Notes: a model not told the origin generated them from the letters alone. Positions 16,293 through 25,832 are shown, counted from the first letter of the stretch. The stretch: DNA of 64,000 nt from DASQFI01 sp035633215 (GCA_035633215.1 DASQFI010000067.1:31544-95543), one strand, 5' to 3'. Numbers and translations are program-made.

Positions 16293-16835
16293 TCACTCCG
16301 CCAGAGCCAGTGCGTTGCGGGCATTGCGCACGGCCGCGTCGAAGGCGGCGTCGAGCGCCGGATTCACGTCCCTGCACCCAGCGACCACTCGCTCCGCCCA
16401 GTCGAAGTACTCCGTTCTGCGTTGGAATGACCAGCCCTTCGGCGGGCTCAACGCAATCTCGCGGACGTTGCTGATTTTGTCTGCGATCTTGAGCTGCTTT
16501 GCCAGTGGACTCGACGCTCGCGCACGCTCGATCTGCAATTGCTTACGTGCCTCCTTCGGGAGCGACTTGTCGTCGGTTACCTCCCGTACGAGCAATTCGA
16601 AAGCTCGTCCGAACTCAGCCGACAGCTCCTCAAATGTGGTAGCGGTGTCCTCGACGGTGTCGTGGAGGATGGCGGCGAGGAGCAGATGCTCATCGGTGAC
16701 GGCCCCTTCGCAGGCGAGCACGGTAGCGACATCGATGACGTGATTGACGTACGGGGACGCCTCGACACCCTTGCGACGCTGGTCGCGGTGCTTGCGGGCA
16801 GCGAATCTCAGCGCGTTCAGGAGCGCGGTCGTCAT
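16293..16835 (-). CDS. HD-domain hydrolase, MESH1/SpoT-hydrolase-like
   Basis: 180 residues. The motif LLLAAILHDTVEDTATTFEE matches the HD-x3-ED signature of stand-alone (p)ppGpp hydrolases (SpoT: LLHDVIEDT), with an upstream His (RKHRDQRRKG, YVNHVIDVA) and a downstream KIADKISNVREI segment that usually supplies further metal and substrate contacts (KLADRLHNMR in RelA/SpoT). No synthetase domain. Predicted role: hydrolysis of a 3'-phosphorylated alarmone or related nucleotide. GGAGAGACCC precedes the ATG. It sits 15 bp after the DUF3883 gene and 3 bp before the CorA fusion. Confidence 0.85.
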   Translation of the reverse strand: MTTALLNALRFAARKHRDQRRKGVEASPYVNHVIDVATVLACEGAVTDEHLLLAAILHDTVEDTATTFEELSAEFGRAFELLVREVTDDKSLPKEARKQLQIERARASSPLAKQLKIADKISNVREIALSPPKGWSFQRRTEYFDWAERVVAGCRDVNPALDAAFDAAVRNARNALALAE

Positions 16836-16850
16836 GGGTCTCTCCAGTGA

Positions 16851-17741
16851 CTACAAGGTGGGCCGCGCCACCCGTGCCGAGTACTGCGACGGCTCGAGAC
16901 GGCAGACGGATGACAAGGCGCCCTGCAGCATGTAGAGGCGCGGACCGGTGCCGAAACGAAACAGCCGGTACAAGTGGTACTTCGGAGCCTCCCGTTCCGA
17001 CACCGTCACCTCGTTCGGGCTGACATAGAACGGATGGTACTTTGCCAGTCCGGTCGTTTTCACTTCAATGAGCCGACGGCTGCCGTCGCGGTTGAACGAT
17101 CGGATGTCGTATCCGGCGCCGTCGCCCTCGGCGTCCGACACCCACACGAGCCGCTTCGCCAATTCGGGCCGGCGCTCGACGTCGGTGAGACGACGAGCCT
17201 CGAACTCGAGCGTCCATTCCTCTCCCATGCGGCCCAGTTTGCGGTTCTCGGCATCGAGGCGGACGAAGTCGGTCTTACGCGCCACACGTGTTCCAGCGGC
17301 AGCGGTCCTCTCCGCGATATGCACGCCAGCCTCGCCGATAGGCTCTGGCGGCAGTTCGATGAGCCGCTCCACCTGACTGAAATCGGTCGCTGCCGGCTGC
17401 TCCGGTCTTACGACCGGGCTCGTCGTCAGGCGGTCGAAGAAGCCAGGCTCGATCGCGAGGCGCTCGAGAACGACTTGTTCAAGAAGCTGCTGGTAATTGC
17501 TCCGCGGTTTGTAACCGTCGATGTACGGCAGATCGCCGAGATGCAAGAGCACGGCGCTGATGTTGGCGTGCTTGAACTCAATCGATCCTTTGGAGCGGCG
17601 GATCTGCTGCTGAAGCCGGCGGTTCCGCTCGGCCTTGTTGACCGGCTGGCCGGAGAGCTCCGCCTGCAGCATAGCGAAGTAGTCGGCGGCAATCAGCTCG
17701 ACCTCGTCACGGGTCCAGGCGGAGGACATCGCTTGAGACAT
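16851..17741 (-). CDS. DUF3883-domain protein, PD-(D/E)XK nuclease-like
   Basis: 296 residues. The C-terminal half (residues about 170-275) has the DUF3883 pattern: LGRMGEEWTLEFEARRL, then GAGYDIRSFNRDG and RLIEVKTTG, giving the Asp and Glu-x-Lys of a restriction-type nuclease site. The N-terminal part is helical (EVELIAADYFAML) and contains HANISAVLLHLGDLPYI, a segment common in front of DUF3883 in defence proteins. First gene of a probable operon with the HD and CorA-fusion genes, and divergent from the gene at 17755. The start could also be the second Met at 17729. Likely DNA-targeting; activity not proven. Confidence 0.8.
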   Translation of the reverse strand: MSQAMSSAWTRDEVELIAADYFAMLQAELSGQPVNKAERNRRLQQQIRRSKGSIEFKHANISAVLLHLGDLPYIDGYKPRSNYQQLLEQVVLERLAIEPGFFDRLTTSPVVRPEQPAATDFSQVERLIELPPEPIGEAGVHIAERTAAAGTRVARKTDFVRLDAENRKLGRMGEEWTLEFEARRLTDVERRPELAKRLVWVSDAEGDGAGYDIRSFNRDGSRRLIEVKTTGLAKYHPFYVSPNEVTVSEREAPKYHLYRLFRFGTGPRLYMLQGALSSVCRLEPSQYSARVARPTL

Positions 17742-17754
17742 GTAGGATACGGGG

Positions 17755-18447
17755 ATGTGCTCAGCGAAGGATCTGAATCACCGAGTCACCGCATATTACG
17801 GCCGTGTCGCAGCGGATGCGCATCACCGATACCGTTCGTGGGAGCACTGTTACCGGTTTTTCAAGTCAAGGACGCGAGAAAACCTGATTGCAGAGAAGGA
17901 CGCCGCAGCGTTGCAGCTCGGATTCTACCTGGCCAGCTGGGGAATGTATCGAGGCTCCGCCTTCCTGCTGCAGCGCGCATACACGGTTCATACAGGCGTT
18001 GTCGAACGGCTGGCCTCGCCTCAGTTCGCGGAGCTATGGGACAAAGAGGTCGGGTCGGACGCATCCGATGTGCGGCTTGTCCCGCTCATCCTCGCCGCAG
18101 TCGCGGCGATCAAGGAAGCCTACGCACCCTTTGGTGGCGCAAGAGACACCCTCGTCACCAAGGTTCTCCTCGGCACAATGGCCTGCCTACCGGCGTGCGA
18201 TCGATTCTTTATCGACGGCTTCAAGAAGTCGGGCAACCGCTACTCCTCCGTCAACGAACGGTTTGTACAAAGGATCCTGCGATTCTGCTCCGACTGCGGC
18301 ACCGAGCTGCGGGGGGAGCAATCGAGGATTGAGGCCGACGGAGGCATCCACTATCCACTTATGAAGCTGGCGGACATGTACTTCTGGCAGATCGGTTACG
18401 AGGCCGCAGCGCGGAAAGCTGGCGGAGAATCGAAGCTGACGGACTAG
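17755..18447 (+). CDS. Conserved-looking protein of unknown function in defence island
   Basis: 230 residues, no signal peptide or membrane segment. Notable features: YRSWEHCYRFF near the N terminus, a long helical centre (LQLGFYLASWGMYRGSAFLL), and a late Cys pair RFCSDCGTEL. It is the only plus-strand gene between 14.9 and 41.6 kb and starts 13 bp from the DUF3883 start, so the two genes need tightly packed divergent promoters. No family recognised. Position suggests a defence accessory role, which is inference. Confidence 0.7.
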   Translation: MCSAKDLNHRVTAYYGRVAADAHHRYRSWEHCYRFFKSRTRENLIAEKDAAALQLGFYLASWGMYRGSAFLLQRAYTVHTGVVERLASPQFAELWDKEVGSDASDVRLVPLILAAVAAIKEAYAPFGGARDTLVTKVLLGTMACLPACDRFFIDGFKKSGNRYSSVNERFVQRILRFCSDCGTELRGEQSRIEADGGIHYPLMKLADMYFWQIGYEAAARKAGGESKLTD

Positions 18448-18484
18448 CAAGACCTTGCGCGAGCCTCAGTCGGTTTGCCTGTCG

Positions 18485-19148
18485 CTACTTCCTGAACACA
18501 TTCTCGTAATGCCAACGGAGCAGTTCACCGTTCGGCCGATCCGCCTCGCGCGTCCGGTGTCCGACCGTCTTCCCGGCCAGCGGATAGTACGAGTGCCCGT
18601 TCTGAAAATGGTGCCGGAGATCTGCGCTGACGACGAGCTTCAGCTCGGGGGTCACGCTGACGTAACCGCGGTCGAACAGCCGGTGAAGATCTGACCGCAG
18701 TAGAATCCCGTTGGTCACTTCGTGCGGACCGTCCTTGGTGAACGGTTTGATGTGCGCAGCCTCGAGAACGGGCAGAGAGTGTTCGTCGGTGACGGCGCAA
18801 GCCCGGGAGTACGCGTCAGTCACGGCGAGCCGAAAAGCCCCCTGGCCCAGCCGAGGCCGGACAAGAATTGGTTCGCCCCATCGTTCGGTTGGCTGACGCT
18901 CGCGCGCCGTTGCCCTGCTCGAAGCACTCCCACGCGAGCCACTCCGGCAGTCGGTCGAATCGCGTGAAGATCCCGAAGCCGCCGATCATGCTTCGTGGCG
19001 CAGTGAGCTTGAAGTAGAAAGGACTGCCGGGTTCGCCGTGGAAAGTGAAATAGTCGGATGGCGTCCAGAAGTTGACCTCGTCCCAGCGCTGACGACTCGC
19101 CAAGAAGTCGAACCAGCCGTGGTGGGTTGGGGCGATCCAACCCGTCAT
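18485..19148 (-). pseudogene. HNH endonuclease, internally deleted and frameshifted
   Basis: The 5' part (from ATG 19148, AAAGG upstream) reads GWIAPTHHGWFDFL, EVNFWTPSDYF, SPRSMIGGFGIFTRF-like and WECFEQGNGA. The 3' part reads PILVRPRLGQGAFRLAVTDA, CAVTDEHSLPVLEAAHIKPF and NGILLRSDLHRLFDRGYV, the usual HNH zinc-finger nuclease end. The two are in different frames, and the roughly 70 residues that normally link them (recalled from the family) are absent. A short restart could express the HNH domain alone from 18823, but the DNA-recognition half would be lost. Confidence 0.75.
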
Positions 19149-19234
19149 CCTTTCGGCCCTTCCATTCCGCACACCTCGTCGAGGACGATCAGCGCGATTT
19201 CAACAAAAGTCCAGGCGGAGGATGCGACGGACAT
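19145..19234 (-). pseudogene. 29-codon remnant resembling the DUF3883 protein N terminus
   Basis: A 29-residue frame beginning MSVASSAWTFVEIALIV, similar to the start of the DUF3883 gene here (MSSAWTRDEVELIA). It ends in TGA overlapping the HNH gene's ATG by 4 nt. It may be the leftover of a deleted DUF3883-like gene that once preceded the HNH gene in an operon. Too short for certainty. Confidence 0.35.
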
Positions 19235-19239
19235 GCGTC

Positions 19240-19911
19240 TTAGCCCTGAAGGGCCTCACACAGACGCGCGAACTGCTCACCGGTCATCTGGCTTCGGCTG
19301 AAGTAAGGATTTTGATGGTTGCTTAGCCGGATGTATGAGTACTCGCGGAGCTCAGGAACGGAACCCAGCCAGACGCGCTCGCTCCTCATGATGACGATCG
19401 GCTTGGTTTGGCGAATCGCTTCGCGAACGATCTCGAACGAGTACCGCTGACTCGGCAATTCGGATCCCAAGCTCGCATACCTGCGAGACTTGTAGGGAAA
19501 GTGCTCGACGCACATGATCTTCCGTGCGACGACTTCGAGGCCGACAACGTCTATCAGGTCACGAAGGCGCCTCCGCCACCAGAGATTCCCTCCTCCCGAT
19601 TGGAATGCCGGATCCAAGAGGTAGAAGGGCGTGCGTGTCTCGAACGTCAGCGCCAGGCGCCATTGCTCGACGTAGTCGGGGTCGACGATGTCTCTGTAAT
19701 CCTGCTCCGCGAAGCCCGGATTGAGCGCCAGCACGAGCACTTCCGCTGCGTGGACACTACCTGTCCATGGCTGCGGCCGGAGGTCGAGCTTCAACTCGTA
19801 CGGGCCTTTCAGGCGACGGCCGAGACGCCCGAGCGTCTCCGCGTCGACAGGCGCCACGAACGGCGCTGTCTCCGGAAGATCAACCCAGGGGTTCGGGATC
19901 GTGAGCTTCAT
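19240..19911 (-). CDS. Unknown protein, last gene of DUF6361 operon
   Basis: 223 residues from ATG 19911 (an upstream in-frame start at 19989 would overlap the previous gene). A Rossmann-like strand VLVLALNPGF is followed by conserved-looking ARKIMCVEHFPYKS and IVIMRSERVW. The NPG turn plus late strand recalls the uracil-DNA-glycosylase superfamily fold, but the match is weak and no catalytic residue can be named. It lies 31 bp after 19943-20533 and belongs to the same transcription unit. Defence role inferred from context only. Confidence 0.65.
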   Translation of the reverse strand: MKLTIPNPWVDLPETAPFVAPVDAETLGRLGRRLKGPYELKLDLRPQPWTGSVHAAEVLVLALNPGFAEQDYRDIVDPDYVEQWRLALTFETRTPFYLLDPAFQSGGGNLWWRRRLRDLIDVVGLEVVARKIMCVEHFPYKSRRYASLGSELPSQRYSFEIVREAIRQTKPIVIMRSERVWLGSVPELREYSYIRLSNHQNPYFSRSQMTGEQFARLCEALQG

Positions 19912-19942
19912 CTCAAACGCGGGCGGGACCCACGCCGATTGA

Positions 19943-20533
19943 TCACGCCTTCCTGAACCTCGCCAGCACGCCGTCGATTGTCGGAGCAAGCGCCATGGCC
20001 TCTTCCATGCTGTCCGTCAAGAACTCCGTCAGCTCGTCCGGATGAGACATCCATCGGATGCGATCGGCATTCCTGATGCTGGTGTAGTACTGGCCAAGCG
20101 GCTCGGAAGCCTCGACTGTGTCGCGGTGGTCCCATCGGGACGCGTCTGCGCCAAGAGCGCCGCGGAGCTCTCGCGCGAACTGGATCCTGTCAGACTCGCT
20201 CAGCTTGAACCTGGCGAGTTCCTCGGTCATGAGCCACACCCAGGGATGGTCGCTTGTTACGTCGCCGTACTCGTGCGGCGCGAACTCGGAGATTCGGAAG
20301 TACAGAACCGCCTCGCGCTTGCGCGTCCAGTCCTGTTTGTAGACGTCAAGATATGGATCCTTCAACCCGTGGTCCACACCCCAGTTCCTCTCACCAGCCC
20401 ATCGCTCAGCTTTGAGTATCGCGCCCTCGACCGTATCGCTCATACGATCCAGAAGTTCGTCGAAAGCCTCGCGGAGCGCGACGACATCAGTCCACCGCTC
20501 CAGGATCAGGCGATCCACATCCGTGTAGTTCAT
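19943..20533 (-). CDS. Unknown 196-residue protein of DUF6361 operon
   Basis: Acidic, helical protein with an internal segment EAVLYFRISEFAPHEYGD suggesting a small alpha/beta domain. No membrane segment, signal or known catalytic motif. Its ATG overlaps the helicase stop codon by 4 nt (ATGA), so it is translationally coupled to the helicase and probably acts with it. Not recognised as any family. Confidence 0.7.
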   Translation of the reverse strand: MNYTDVDRLILERWTDVVALREAFDELLDRMSDTVEGAILKAERWAGERNWGVDHGLKDPYLDVYKQDWTRKREAVLYFRISEFAPHEYGDVTSDHPWVWLMTEELARFKLSESDRIQFARELRGALGADASRWDHRDTVEASEPLGQYYTSIRNADRIRWMSHPDELTEFLTDSMEEAMALAPTIDGVLARFRKA

Positions 20534-23500
20534 TGCATTGCCTCCCCTTTGGACCGAACGCGGAAATCATCTAGCAGCCGAGCGAAGTCGGAAACTGCGG
20601 GACGAAGGGCTTCCCCAGTCAGTGCAGTAAATGCATCGAGAACTCCACGCAGCGCATCAAGGCTGGCCTCGTCGGCGATCTCGGCGTCTCCCTCCTCCGG
20701 CGGAGGCGTGGCGCCCGACGGCCCCCGATGCGTCGGCTTCGGCGGCGAGAGATCGATGCACATCTCTCCGGCTACTTGTTGCACGGCGTCGGCTGGCACG
20801 TGCGCAAGCAGGTAGCGGACGAGATCCTCCTGGCGGCTCTGTCCAAACGCCATCCGATAGAGCGCCAGCGCCCGTCGCAGGGCATCGGCGCGATCGGCAT
20901 CCTCACTTAACGGAATAAGCGGCACGTGCCGCTCTATGCGGGCGCCGCCCTCGATCGGATACAGCCAGAACGGAATCAGATCCGACTCATGCCCTTCCGG
21001 CTGTGCTCGTGCGGTTTCAAACAGCGCCGTCCACGGATCGCTCCAATCTTCCACATGCTTCCGCGCGAGTCGGGCGGCATGTGCCGCAGCGACATTCTTC
21101 CGTACCGCGTGCCCCTTGTAGCGGTGGACACGCCCTTCGCGCTGTTCGAGATCGACAGGATTCGACGGCAAGTTCCAGTGCATCACGGCGTGGCAGTACA
21201 GATGAAAGTCGAGCCCTTCCTGTCCAACGGACGTCGAACAGAGGACGAACGGCCAGAAAGGCGAGTTGAAAGCCCGCCGAAGCGCCGTCTCGCGCTTGGC
21301 GTGCGATCCCTCATCGTCGCCGCGCCCGCCATAGCGGACGGCGAACCGGGAACGGAAGCGCAGGCTCTTGCTGAGGCCGACGCGGCCGTCCGGGCCCGGT
21401 TCGACGACGTCGACAGGGACATTCGCCGTACGGAACCGCAGCGCCGTCGAGATCTCAGCGGCGACCTGTTCTCCGATCGCCCGCCACGGTTTGCCGGCCA
21501 AGCCGTGGTACTCGACCAGTAAGTGAGCATACTCGTCGAGCACGGCCTGAAAGCCGCCGCGGGCCGAGTACTCGAGAACACGTCGCCAGTAGGGCTCCCG
21601 GCCGTCCGGATCGCGGACGATAGCCGTGATGGCTGGAGCGTTGAAGAGCGAGCGTACCCCCTCAGCGATCCAGCCCGCCTGGTTCCGCAGCTCAATCTCG
21701 CCGACCCGCCGGGAGCCGCCAGTCACGCGTGATAGAGCACGCAATGCCGAAACGCCGGGCCCCGCCACCGCGAGCAGTGCGAGGACATCCGCGAGATCAT
21801 CCGGTCGGCGCCCAAGCGTCGCCGCGCCGCCGAGCACCCTTCTGGCCTCGTCCACGTGTTCTGACCAACGATCTTCCCCGCCCGTCTGCTCCTCGTCGGC
21901 CGGCTCCGGATCGTGGTCGATCTCAGGAGCATTCCGCCAGCGCGCAGCGAGATCGGCTTGGCCCCACCATCGCCTACTCGTCTCCGGATCGGCGGCCTCG
22001 TCCATCAAGATCGGCGCGGCCCAGTACCATGTCTCGTCGATGCGGCCGTCCTCGGCCGACGCGGGAAGAGTAGCGAGGAGGGCAGCGGATTTGTCCCTTG
22101 CGCGGCGGAGTGCCTCATCAAGTGAAAGAGTTCCCTCCGACTCGAGACGCCCGACTAGTGGGTCGATCTCTCTTGCCAGAGTGACGCTCGGATACAACAT
22201 GCCTAAGACGGGCATTCCATCGAGCCGCTCGGCCGAGCGCGTGAACTCGAGGAGTCTCACCCGACGACGTCCGAAACTTCCGTCCGTGCCTGCTTCTGCT
22301 CCGAGCATCCGCCGCTCGGCTTCGTAGCTCAGAAGCGCGGCCACAACTTTCGGGACGACCTGCCACGCGGAGAAAACCAGCCTCTTGGTCGGCAACTGCG
22401 CGCCTGGCAAGGCGAACTCGCCTTCGGGCGTGTAGTAGGAGAGCGAGGACGGGAGCCAAGCGAGCCGCCAGAGCCCGGCGTCAAGCATGTCGGCTGTCAA
22501 CGCGCGCAACCGCAAGTTTGCCGGATCGAGCGGCCGAAATGCTTCGACATCGGATTTCGAAAGCAGGAACCCAGGCGCGCATGCACACGCCGCGGCCAAC
22601 TCGGCCGGCAGGCCACGGTCGCAGGCAGCGGCAAACTGCTCCTTGAGCTTGTAATCGTCCATGAAGTTCAAGAGATAGGGCGCGGACTTCCAGTACTCGA
22701 GCACGTCGGCCTGGCCAAGCCTCCGAGCGACCATCTGGGTCTTCATGAAGCTCGAGATGTCTTCCTGGAGCAGGCTCTGGTCAGTACGCGAAACCTCCGT
22801 AAGCATGCCGCTGCGATCGGCGGTCACAGCCAGCCGCTCGGTGCGAACCATCACCGATTTGAGCTCAGCGGCAATCGCGTCACGCTGCGCGCGCAGGAGC
22901 TGCCCGCTGTCGATTGGGTATTGATACAGTCCCTTGCGATAACCGCTCAAGGCTGCTTGGAATGAACGCGACCGCTCCGGATCTCCCTGCAGGAAGCCGA
23001 TGGTCTGAACGAGGTCCGTGTAGTGGTCGCTCGTAAGCGCCTCCTCGCCCACCGCGTACATCTTGTACGGAGTGGCCGAGAGAAGCAGGACACGGACGTC
23101 CTGGTACGTCAGCAGGTTCCGCGCCAGCTCGCTCGCCTCGTCCGTTCCATGCAACAGATCCGAGAAGCGTTGAAACTCGTCGAGGATCACGAGGTCGGGT
23201 TGGAGCGACTCGACGCAGACGGCCGCGAGCAGGCTGCGCAGCTCGCTCACGACGTCCGTCCGCTCCACATACTCTTCGTCCGACAGGTTCGTCCGGCGTC
23301 CAAGCGTCGCGGCCAGCGCGCGAAACCGCTGCTCGAGCGAGGGTTTCCCCGCCAATTCGGCTTGGCGCGGGTCTCTCAGTCGCTCTTGGAACTTCTGCTG
23401 CAGGTCCGTATCGACCGAATACCTTTGCCGGAACGCATCAACATTCGACTCGAACCGGCTCCGATCCGAGTATCCGGTTAGCGCGCTGATGGCTCCCGCG

Positions 23501-23973
23501 CGGTCCTGCTTCCAGTCGTCGGGCAGGAGCCAATAGAGAAGCTGCCGCTCGCTCGCCTTCCCCTGGCTCGACTTGAGCTGGAACGACGTCCCAGGCGTGA
23601 ACGAAACGAAGTTAATCTTGTTCTTCGCAATGTGGCGGATGTCGCGCGGGAGCATCGTAATCCGATCCGGCAGACGGTGGTCCGGCCGGCCGGTCACATT
23701 CAGCCTGTTGATGTTCTGGCGCGCGATGTTGGCGTTCGAGCAGATGTAGACGATGTCGATGCGGTCTACGGAGTCCCAGAGCCGGTCGACGACCTTCGCC
23801 ACAATCCCGCGCGCGACCATTGTCTTGCCCAGCCCCACTTCGTCAGCGACAAGAAATCGGCGCGCTGGCGGGTCGTCTTCGTACATCCGTTTGAATGCAT
23901 AGTCGACCGTGTCACGCTGGAAGTCCTTGAGTGTGGACAGTACGCGCTCCGGATCGGGGCGCGCGGGAATCAT
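20530..23973 (-). CDS. Large SF2 (SNF2-like) helicase of DUF6361 operon
   Basis: 1147 residues. Walker A FLVADEVGLGKTMVARG (40-56), Walker B/DExx as VILDEFQRFSDLL (near 265), motif III LLLSATPYKMY, and C-terminal motifs V-VI GQEGLDFHLY and LEQREGRVHRYKG. The arrangement is that of ATP-dependent SNF2-like translocases found in restriction and defence systems. A long insert (residues 340-880) separates the two RecA lobes. It overlaps the PLD gene upstream by 4 nt and the 196-residue gene downstream by 4 nt. Expected to couple ATP hydrolysis to movement on DNA for the PLD nuclease next to it. Confidence 0.88.
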   Translation of the reverse strand: MIPARPDPERVLSTLKDFQRDTVDYAFKRMYEDDPPARRFLVADEVGLGKTMVARGIVAKVVDRLWDSVDRIDIVYICSNANIARQNINRLNVTGRPDHRLPDRITMLPRDIRHIAKNKINFVSFTPGTSFQLKSSQGKASERQLLYWLLPDDWKQDRAGAISALTGYSDRSRFESNVDAFRQRYSVDTDLQQKFQERLRDPRQAELAGKPSLEQRFRALAATLGRRTNLSDEEYVERTDVVSELRSLLAAVCVESLQPDLVILDEFQRFSDLLHGTDEASELARNLLTYQDVRVLLLSATPYKMYAVGEEALTSDHYTDLVQTIGFLQGDPERSRSFQAALSGYRKGLYQYPIDSGQLLRAQRDAIAAELKSVMVRTERLAVTADRSGMLTEVSRTDQSLLQEDISSFMKTQMVARRLGQADVLEYWKSAPYLLNFMDDYKLKEQFAAACDRGLPAELAAACACAPGFLLSKSDVEAFRPLDPANLRLRALTADMLDAGLWRLAWLPSSLSYYTPEGEFALPGAQLPTKRLVFSAWQVVPKVVAALLSYEAERRMLGAEAGTDGSFGRRRVRLLEFTRSAERLDGMPVLGMLYPSVTLAREIDPLVGRLESEGTLSLDEALRRARDKSAALLATLPASAEDGRIDETWYWAAPILMDEAADPETSRRWWGQADLAARWRNAPEIDHDPEPADEEQTGGEDRWSEHVDEARRVLGGAATLGRRPDDLADVLALLAVAGPGVSALRALSRVTGGSRRVGEIELRNQAGWIAEGVRSLFNAPAITAIVRDPDGREPYWRRVLEYSARGGFQAVLDEYAHLLVEYHGLAGKPWRAIGEQVAAEISTALRFRTANVPVDVVEPGPDGRVGLSKSLRFRSRFAVRYGGRGDDEGSHAKRETALRRAFNSPFWPFVLCSTSVGQEGLDFHLYCHAVMHWNLPSNPVDLEQREGRVHRYKGHAVRKNVAAAHAARLARKHVEDWSDPWTALFETARAQPEGHESDLIPFWLYPIEGGARIERHVPLIPLSEDADRADALRRALALYRMAFGQSRQEDLVRYLLAHVPADAVQQVAGEMCIDLSPPKPTHRGPSGATPPPEEGDAEIADEASLDALRGVLDAFTALTGEALRPAVSDFARLLDDFRVRSKGEAMQ

Positions 23974-25832
23974 GCCTCACCCCCCGGCGAGGTCGCGCGC
24001 CGGTGCGCGAGGATGGGCTCCCAGATCGCGTCGAAGCCTTCCGGGAGCGGCGCGTCGCCGTCTCTGCCCTGCCGGAGTTGCGCCAGCAAGCTCTCCAGGT
24101 GATCGAGCCTGTGCGGCGCCTCGTCCAGAGCTCGCAGCAGCATCTCGAACAGCCCATTCGCCGAAAAGCCGGCGCCTCTGTCGCTGCCACCGCCGTCGCT
24201 GGTCCCATCGTCGCCGCCCCCCGGCACAGGTGTACCTTCGCCGGCCAGGAGCAGCATCAGGAACCGCATGAGGCGGCGCCGATCCTGCAGCAGCGTCCGC
24301 AGCACGTCTTCTTTGCGGCCCTCGGGCGCGCCGACGAGCGGCAGGTTCAGAACGAAGGCGACGGTCATCGCGGCGGCGTTCAGACGGCCGCTGATCTCGA
24401 ACGCGAAGAAAGAGGTCAGCGCCTGGCGCGTCAGCTTCTGGAAAGCGGCGACGGCGCAGCCGCCGGAGCCAGTCGTCACCGGCACGCCCGATTCCCGCGC
24501 GACCATGGAGGGCCAGCATCGCACGGTCAAGCCGGCAGGGATTTCGAGGCTGCATCCCTCGGGCAGCCACACTTTGATGTCGTAGCTCGTCCCGGCGCCT
24601 TCGACATGAGCCTCGAGGCGCGCGCCTGCAAGATGCGCGCGGAATTGCTCGATCGTGTTCTCGAGAGCTACGACATCCGGATTCTCGGGCGTCTTCGCGA
24701 CGAGCTCGTTCGCAGGAGTCAGGAGGTTTATGAACCTGACGGCGCTCTTCTCCGGCTCCAGGAGCATGTCGAGGCCGACGCGGCGCCGAGGGCCGATGAG
24801 CTCGACCATGAACTCGACGTTGCGGTCGAACGCAGCTGCGGTCGCGTTGGCCGACCCGGTCCAGACGTGCGCCGTGGCGCCGACTTCGGTCACGTACAGC
24901 TTGGCGTGCAGGTCACGAAGCTGGACAGCTTCCGCCAATGACACAGCGTGCGCCTCTGTCGATGGTTCCGCCTCGGCCTGCACGCGCTCATTCAGTACGT
25001 AGAACTTCTGCACGTTCCGAGGGCGTCGCGTGAGCTTGCCCAGCTCGGCGGCCGTCGAGACCAGCACCGTGTCTGTTGTCTCCTCGGCGATCTCCTCGAT
25101 TTTCGAGCACGTCAGGAATGGCGACACGATCAGCAGGCGTTTGCCGATGTCGCGGAACGGCGATCGGCTGCGCCGCTGCGGCAAGCCGATGGGCCAGAAC
25201 ACGAGTTCATCGAAACCCTCAGGGGGATTGAACCGAGTCAGCTGCAGCTCCGCCGCAAGCGCCGCTGCGCGAGCGACGACTTCAACCGCGGCCGGCTGGC
25301 GGACGGCAAAGGACGGCAGGGCGGCGACGAACTCGGCAAGCGGGCGCGACGCGGCCACGGCTCGGGCGCGATCCTGCAACTCGCCGTCGAGCGTCAGGAT
25401 AGTGTCCCAGCTCTGCGCGAAGACGAGATTTCGCGACAGGCAGAGGACCCGGTACTTCACGGACCCGTTGCGGATGAACCGCAGCACCCACAGCTTCGGG
25501 TGAAAGGCCCCTTCCGTTTTTGCGCACTCGACGACGGACTGTTCGATGAAGGCCAGCTGCGGATATTGCGCGCGGGGAATCGACGTGCGGCCAGCCTCGC
25601 AGAAGAGCGTGAGTTTGTCAGAGTAGCGTCGGAGGCTCTCCAGAACTTCCAGTGAGTCGTAGGCTGCGCCTTCCTCGCGCGGTGACTGATCGAAGAATGT
25701 GAACGCAAGCGGCGCCATCAAAAGCGCGAGCAGATCAAGGGAGTACGTCGTGCCGATGCCCTGGTCGAAACGGTGGCCGTCCGGCGGCCGAAGTGAGTCT
25801 AGGAGCAGGTTCCGCTCGCCAGCTTCAAGCAT
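23970..25832 (-). CDS. Phospholipase-D-family nuclease-like protein of DUF6361 operon
   Basis: 620 residues with two HKD-type half-sites: FHPKLWVLRF...CLSRNL (near 110-135) and LHAKLYVTEVG...WTGSANATAAAF (near 300-325), as in single-chain PLD nucleases. The C-terminal 200 residues are unrecognised, with a Gly/Asp-rich linker (GGGDDGTSDGGGSDRG). It overlaps DUF6361 by 8 nt and the helicase by 4 nt. PLD nucleases next to a helicase recall DISARM DrmC plus helicase, but no DUF1998 or DrmB-like gene is here. Predicted to cut nucleic acid. Confidence 0.85.
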   Translation of the reverse strand: MLEAGERNLLLDSLRPPDGHRFDQGIGTTYSLDLLALLMAPLAFTFFDQSPREEGAAYDSLEVLESLRRYSDKLTLFCEAGRTSIPRAQYPQLAFIEQSVVECAKTEGAFHPKLWVLRFIRNGSVKYRVLCLSRNLVFAQSWDTILTLDGELQDRARAVAASRPLAEFVAALPSFAVRQPAAVEVVARAAALAAELQLTRFNPPEGFDELVFWPIGLPQRRSRSPFRDIGKRLLIVSPFLTCSKIEEIAEETTDTVLVSTAAELGKLTRRPRNVQKFYVLNERVQAEAEPSTEAHAVSLAEAVQLRDLHAKLYVTEVGATAHVWTGSANATAAAFDRNVEFMVELIGPRRRVGLDMLLEPEKSAVRFINLLTPANELVAKTPENPDVVALENTIEQFRAHLAGARLEAHVEGAGTSYDIKVWLPEGCSLEIPAGLTVRCWPSMVARESGVPVTTGSGGCAVAAFQKLTRQALTSFFAFEISGRLNAAAMTVAFVLNLPLVGAPEGRKEDVLRTLLQDRRRLMRFLMLLLAGEGTPVPGGGDDGTSDGGGSDRGAGFSANGLFEMLLRALDEAPHRLDHLESLLAQLRQGRDGDAPLPEGFDAIWEPILAHRRATSPGGEA

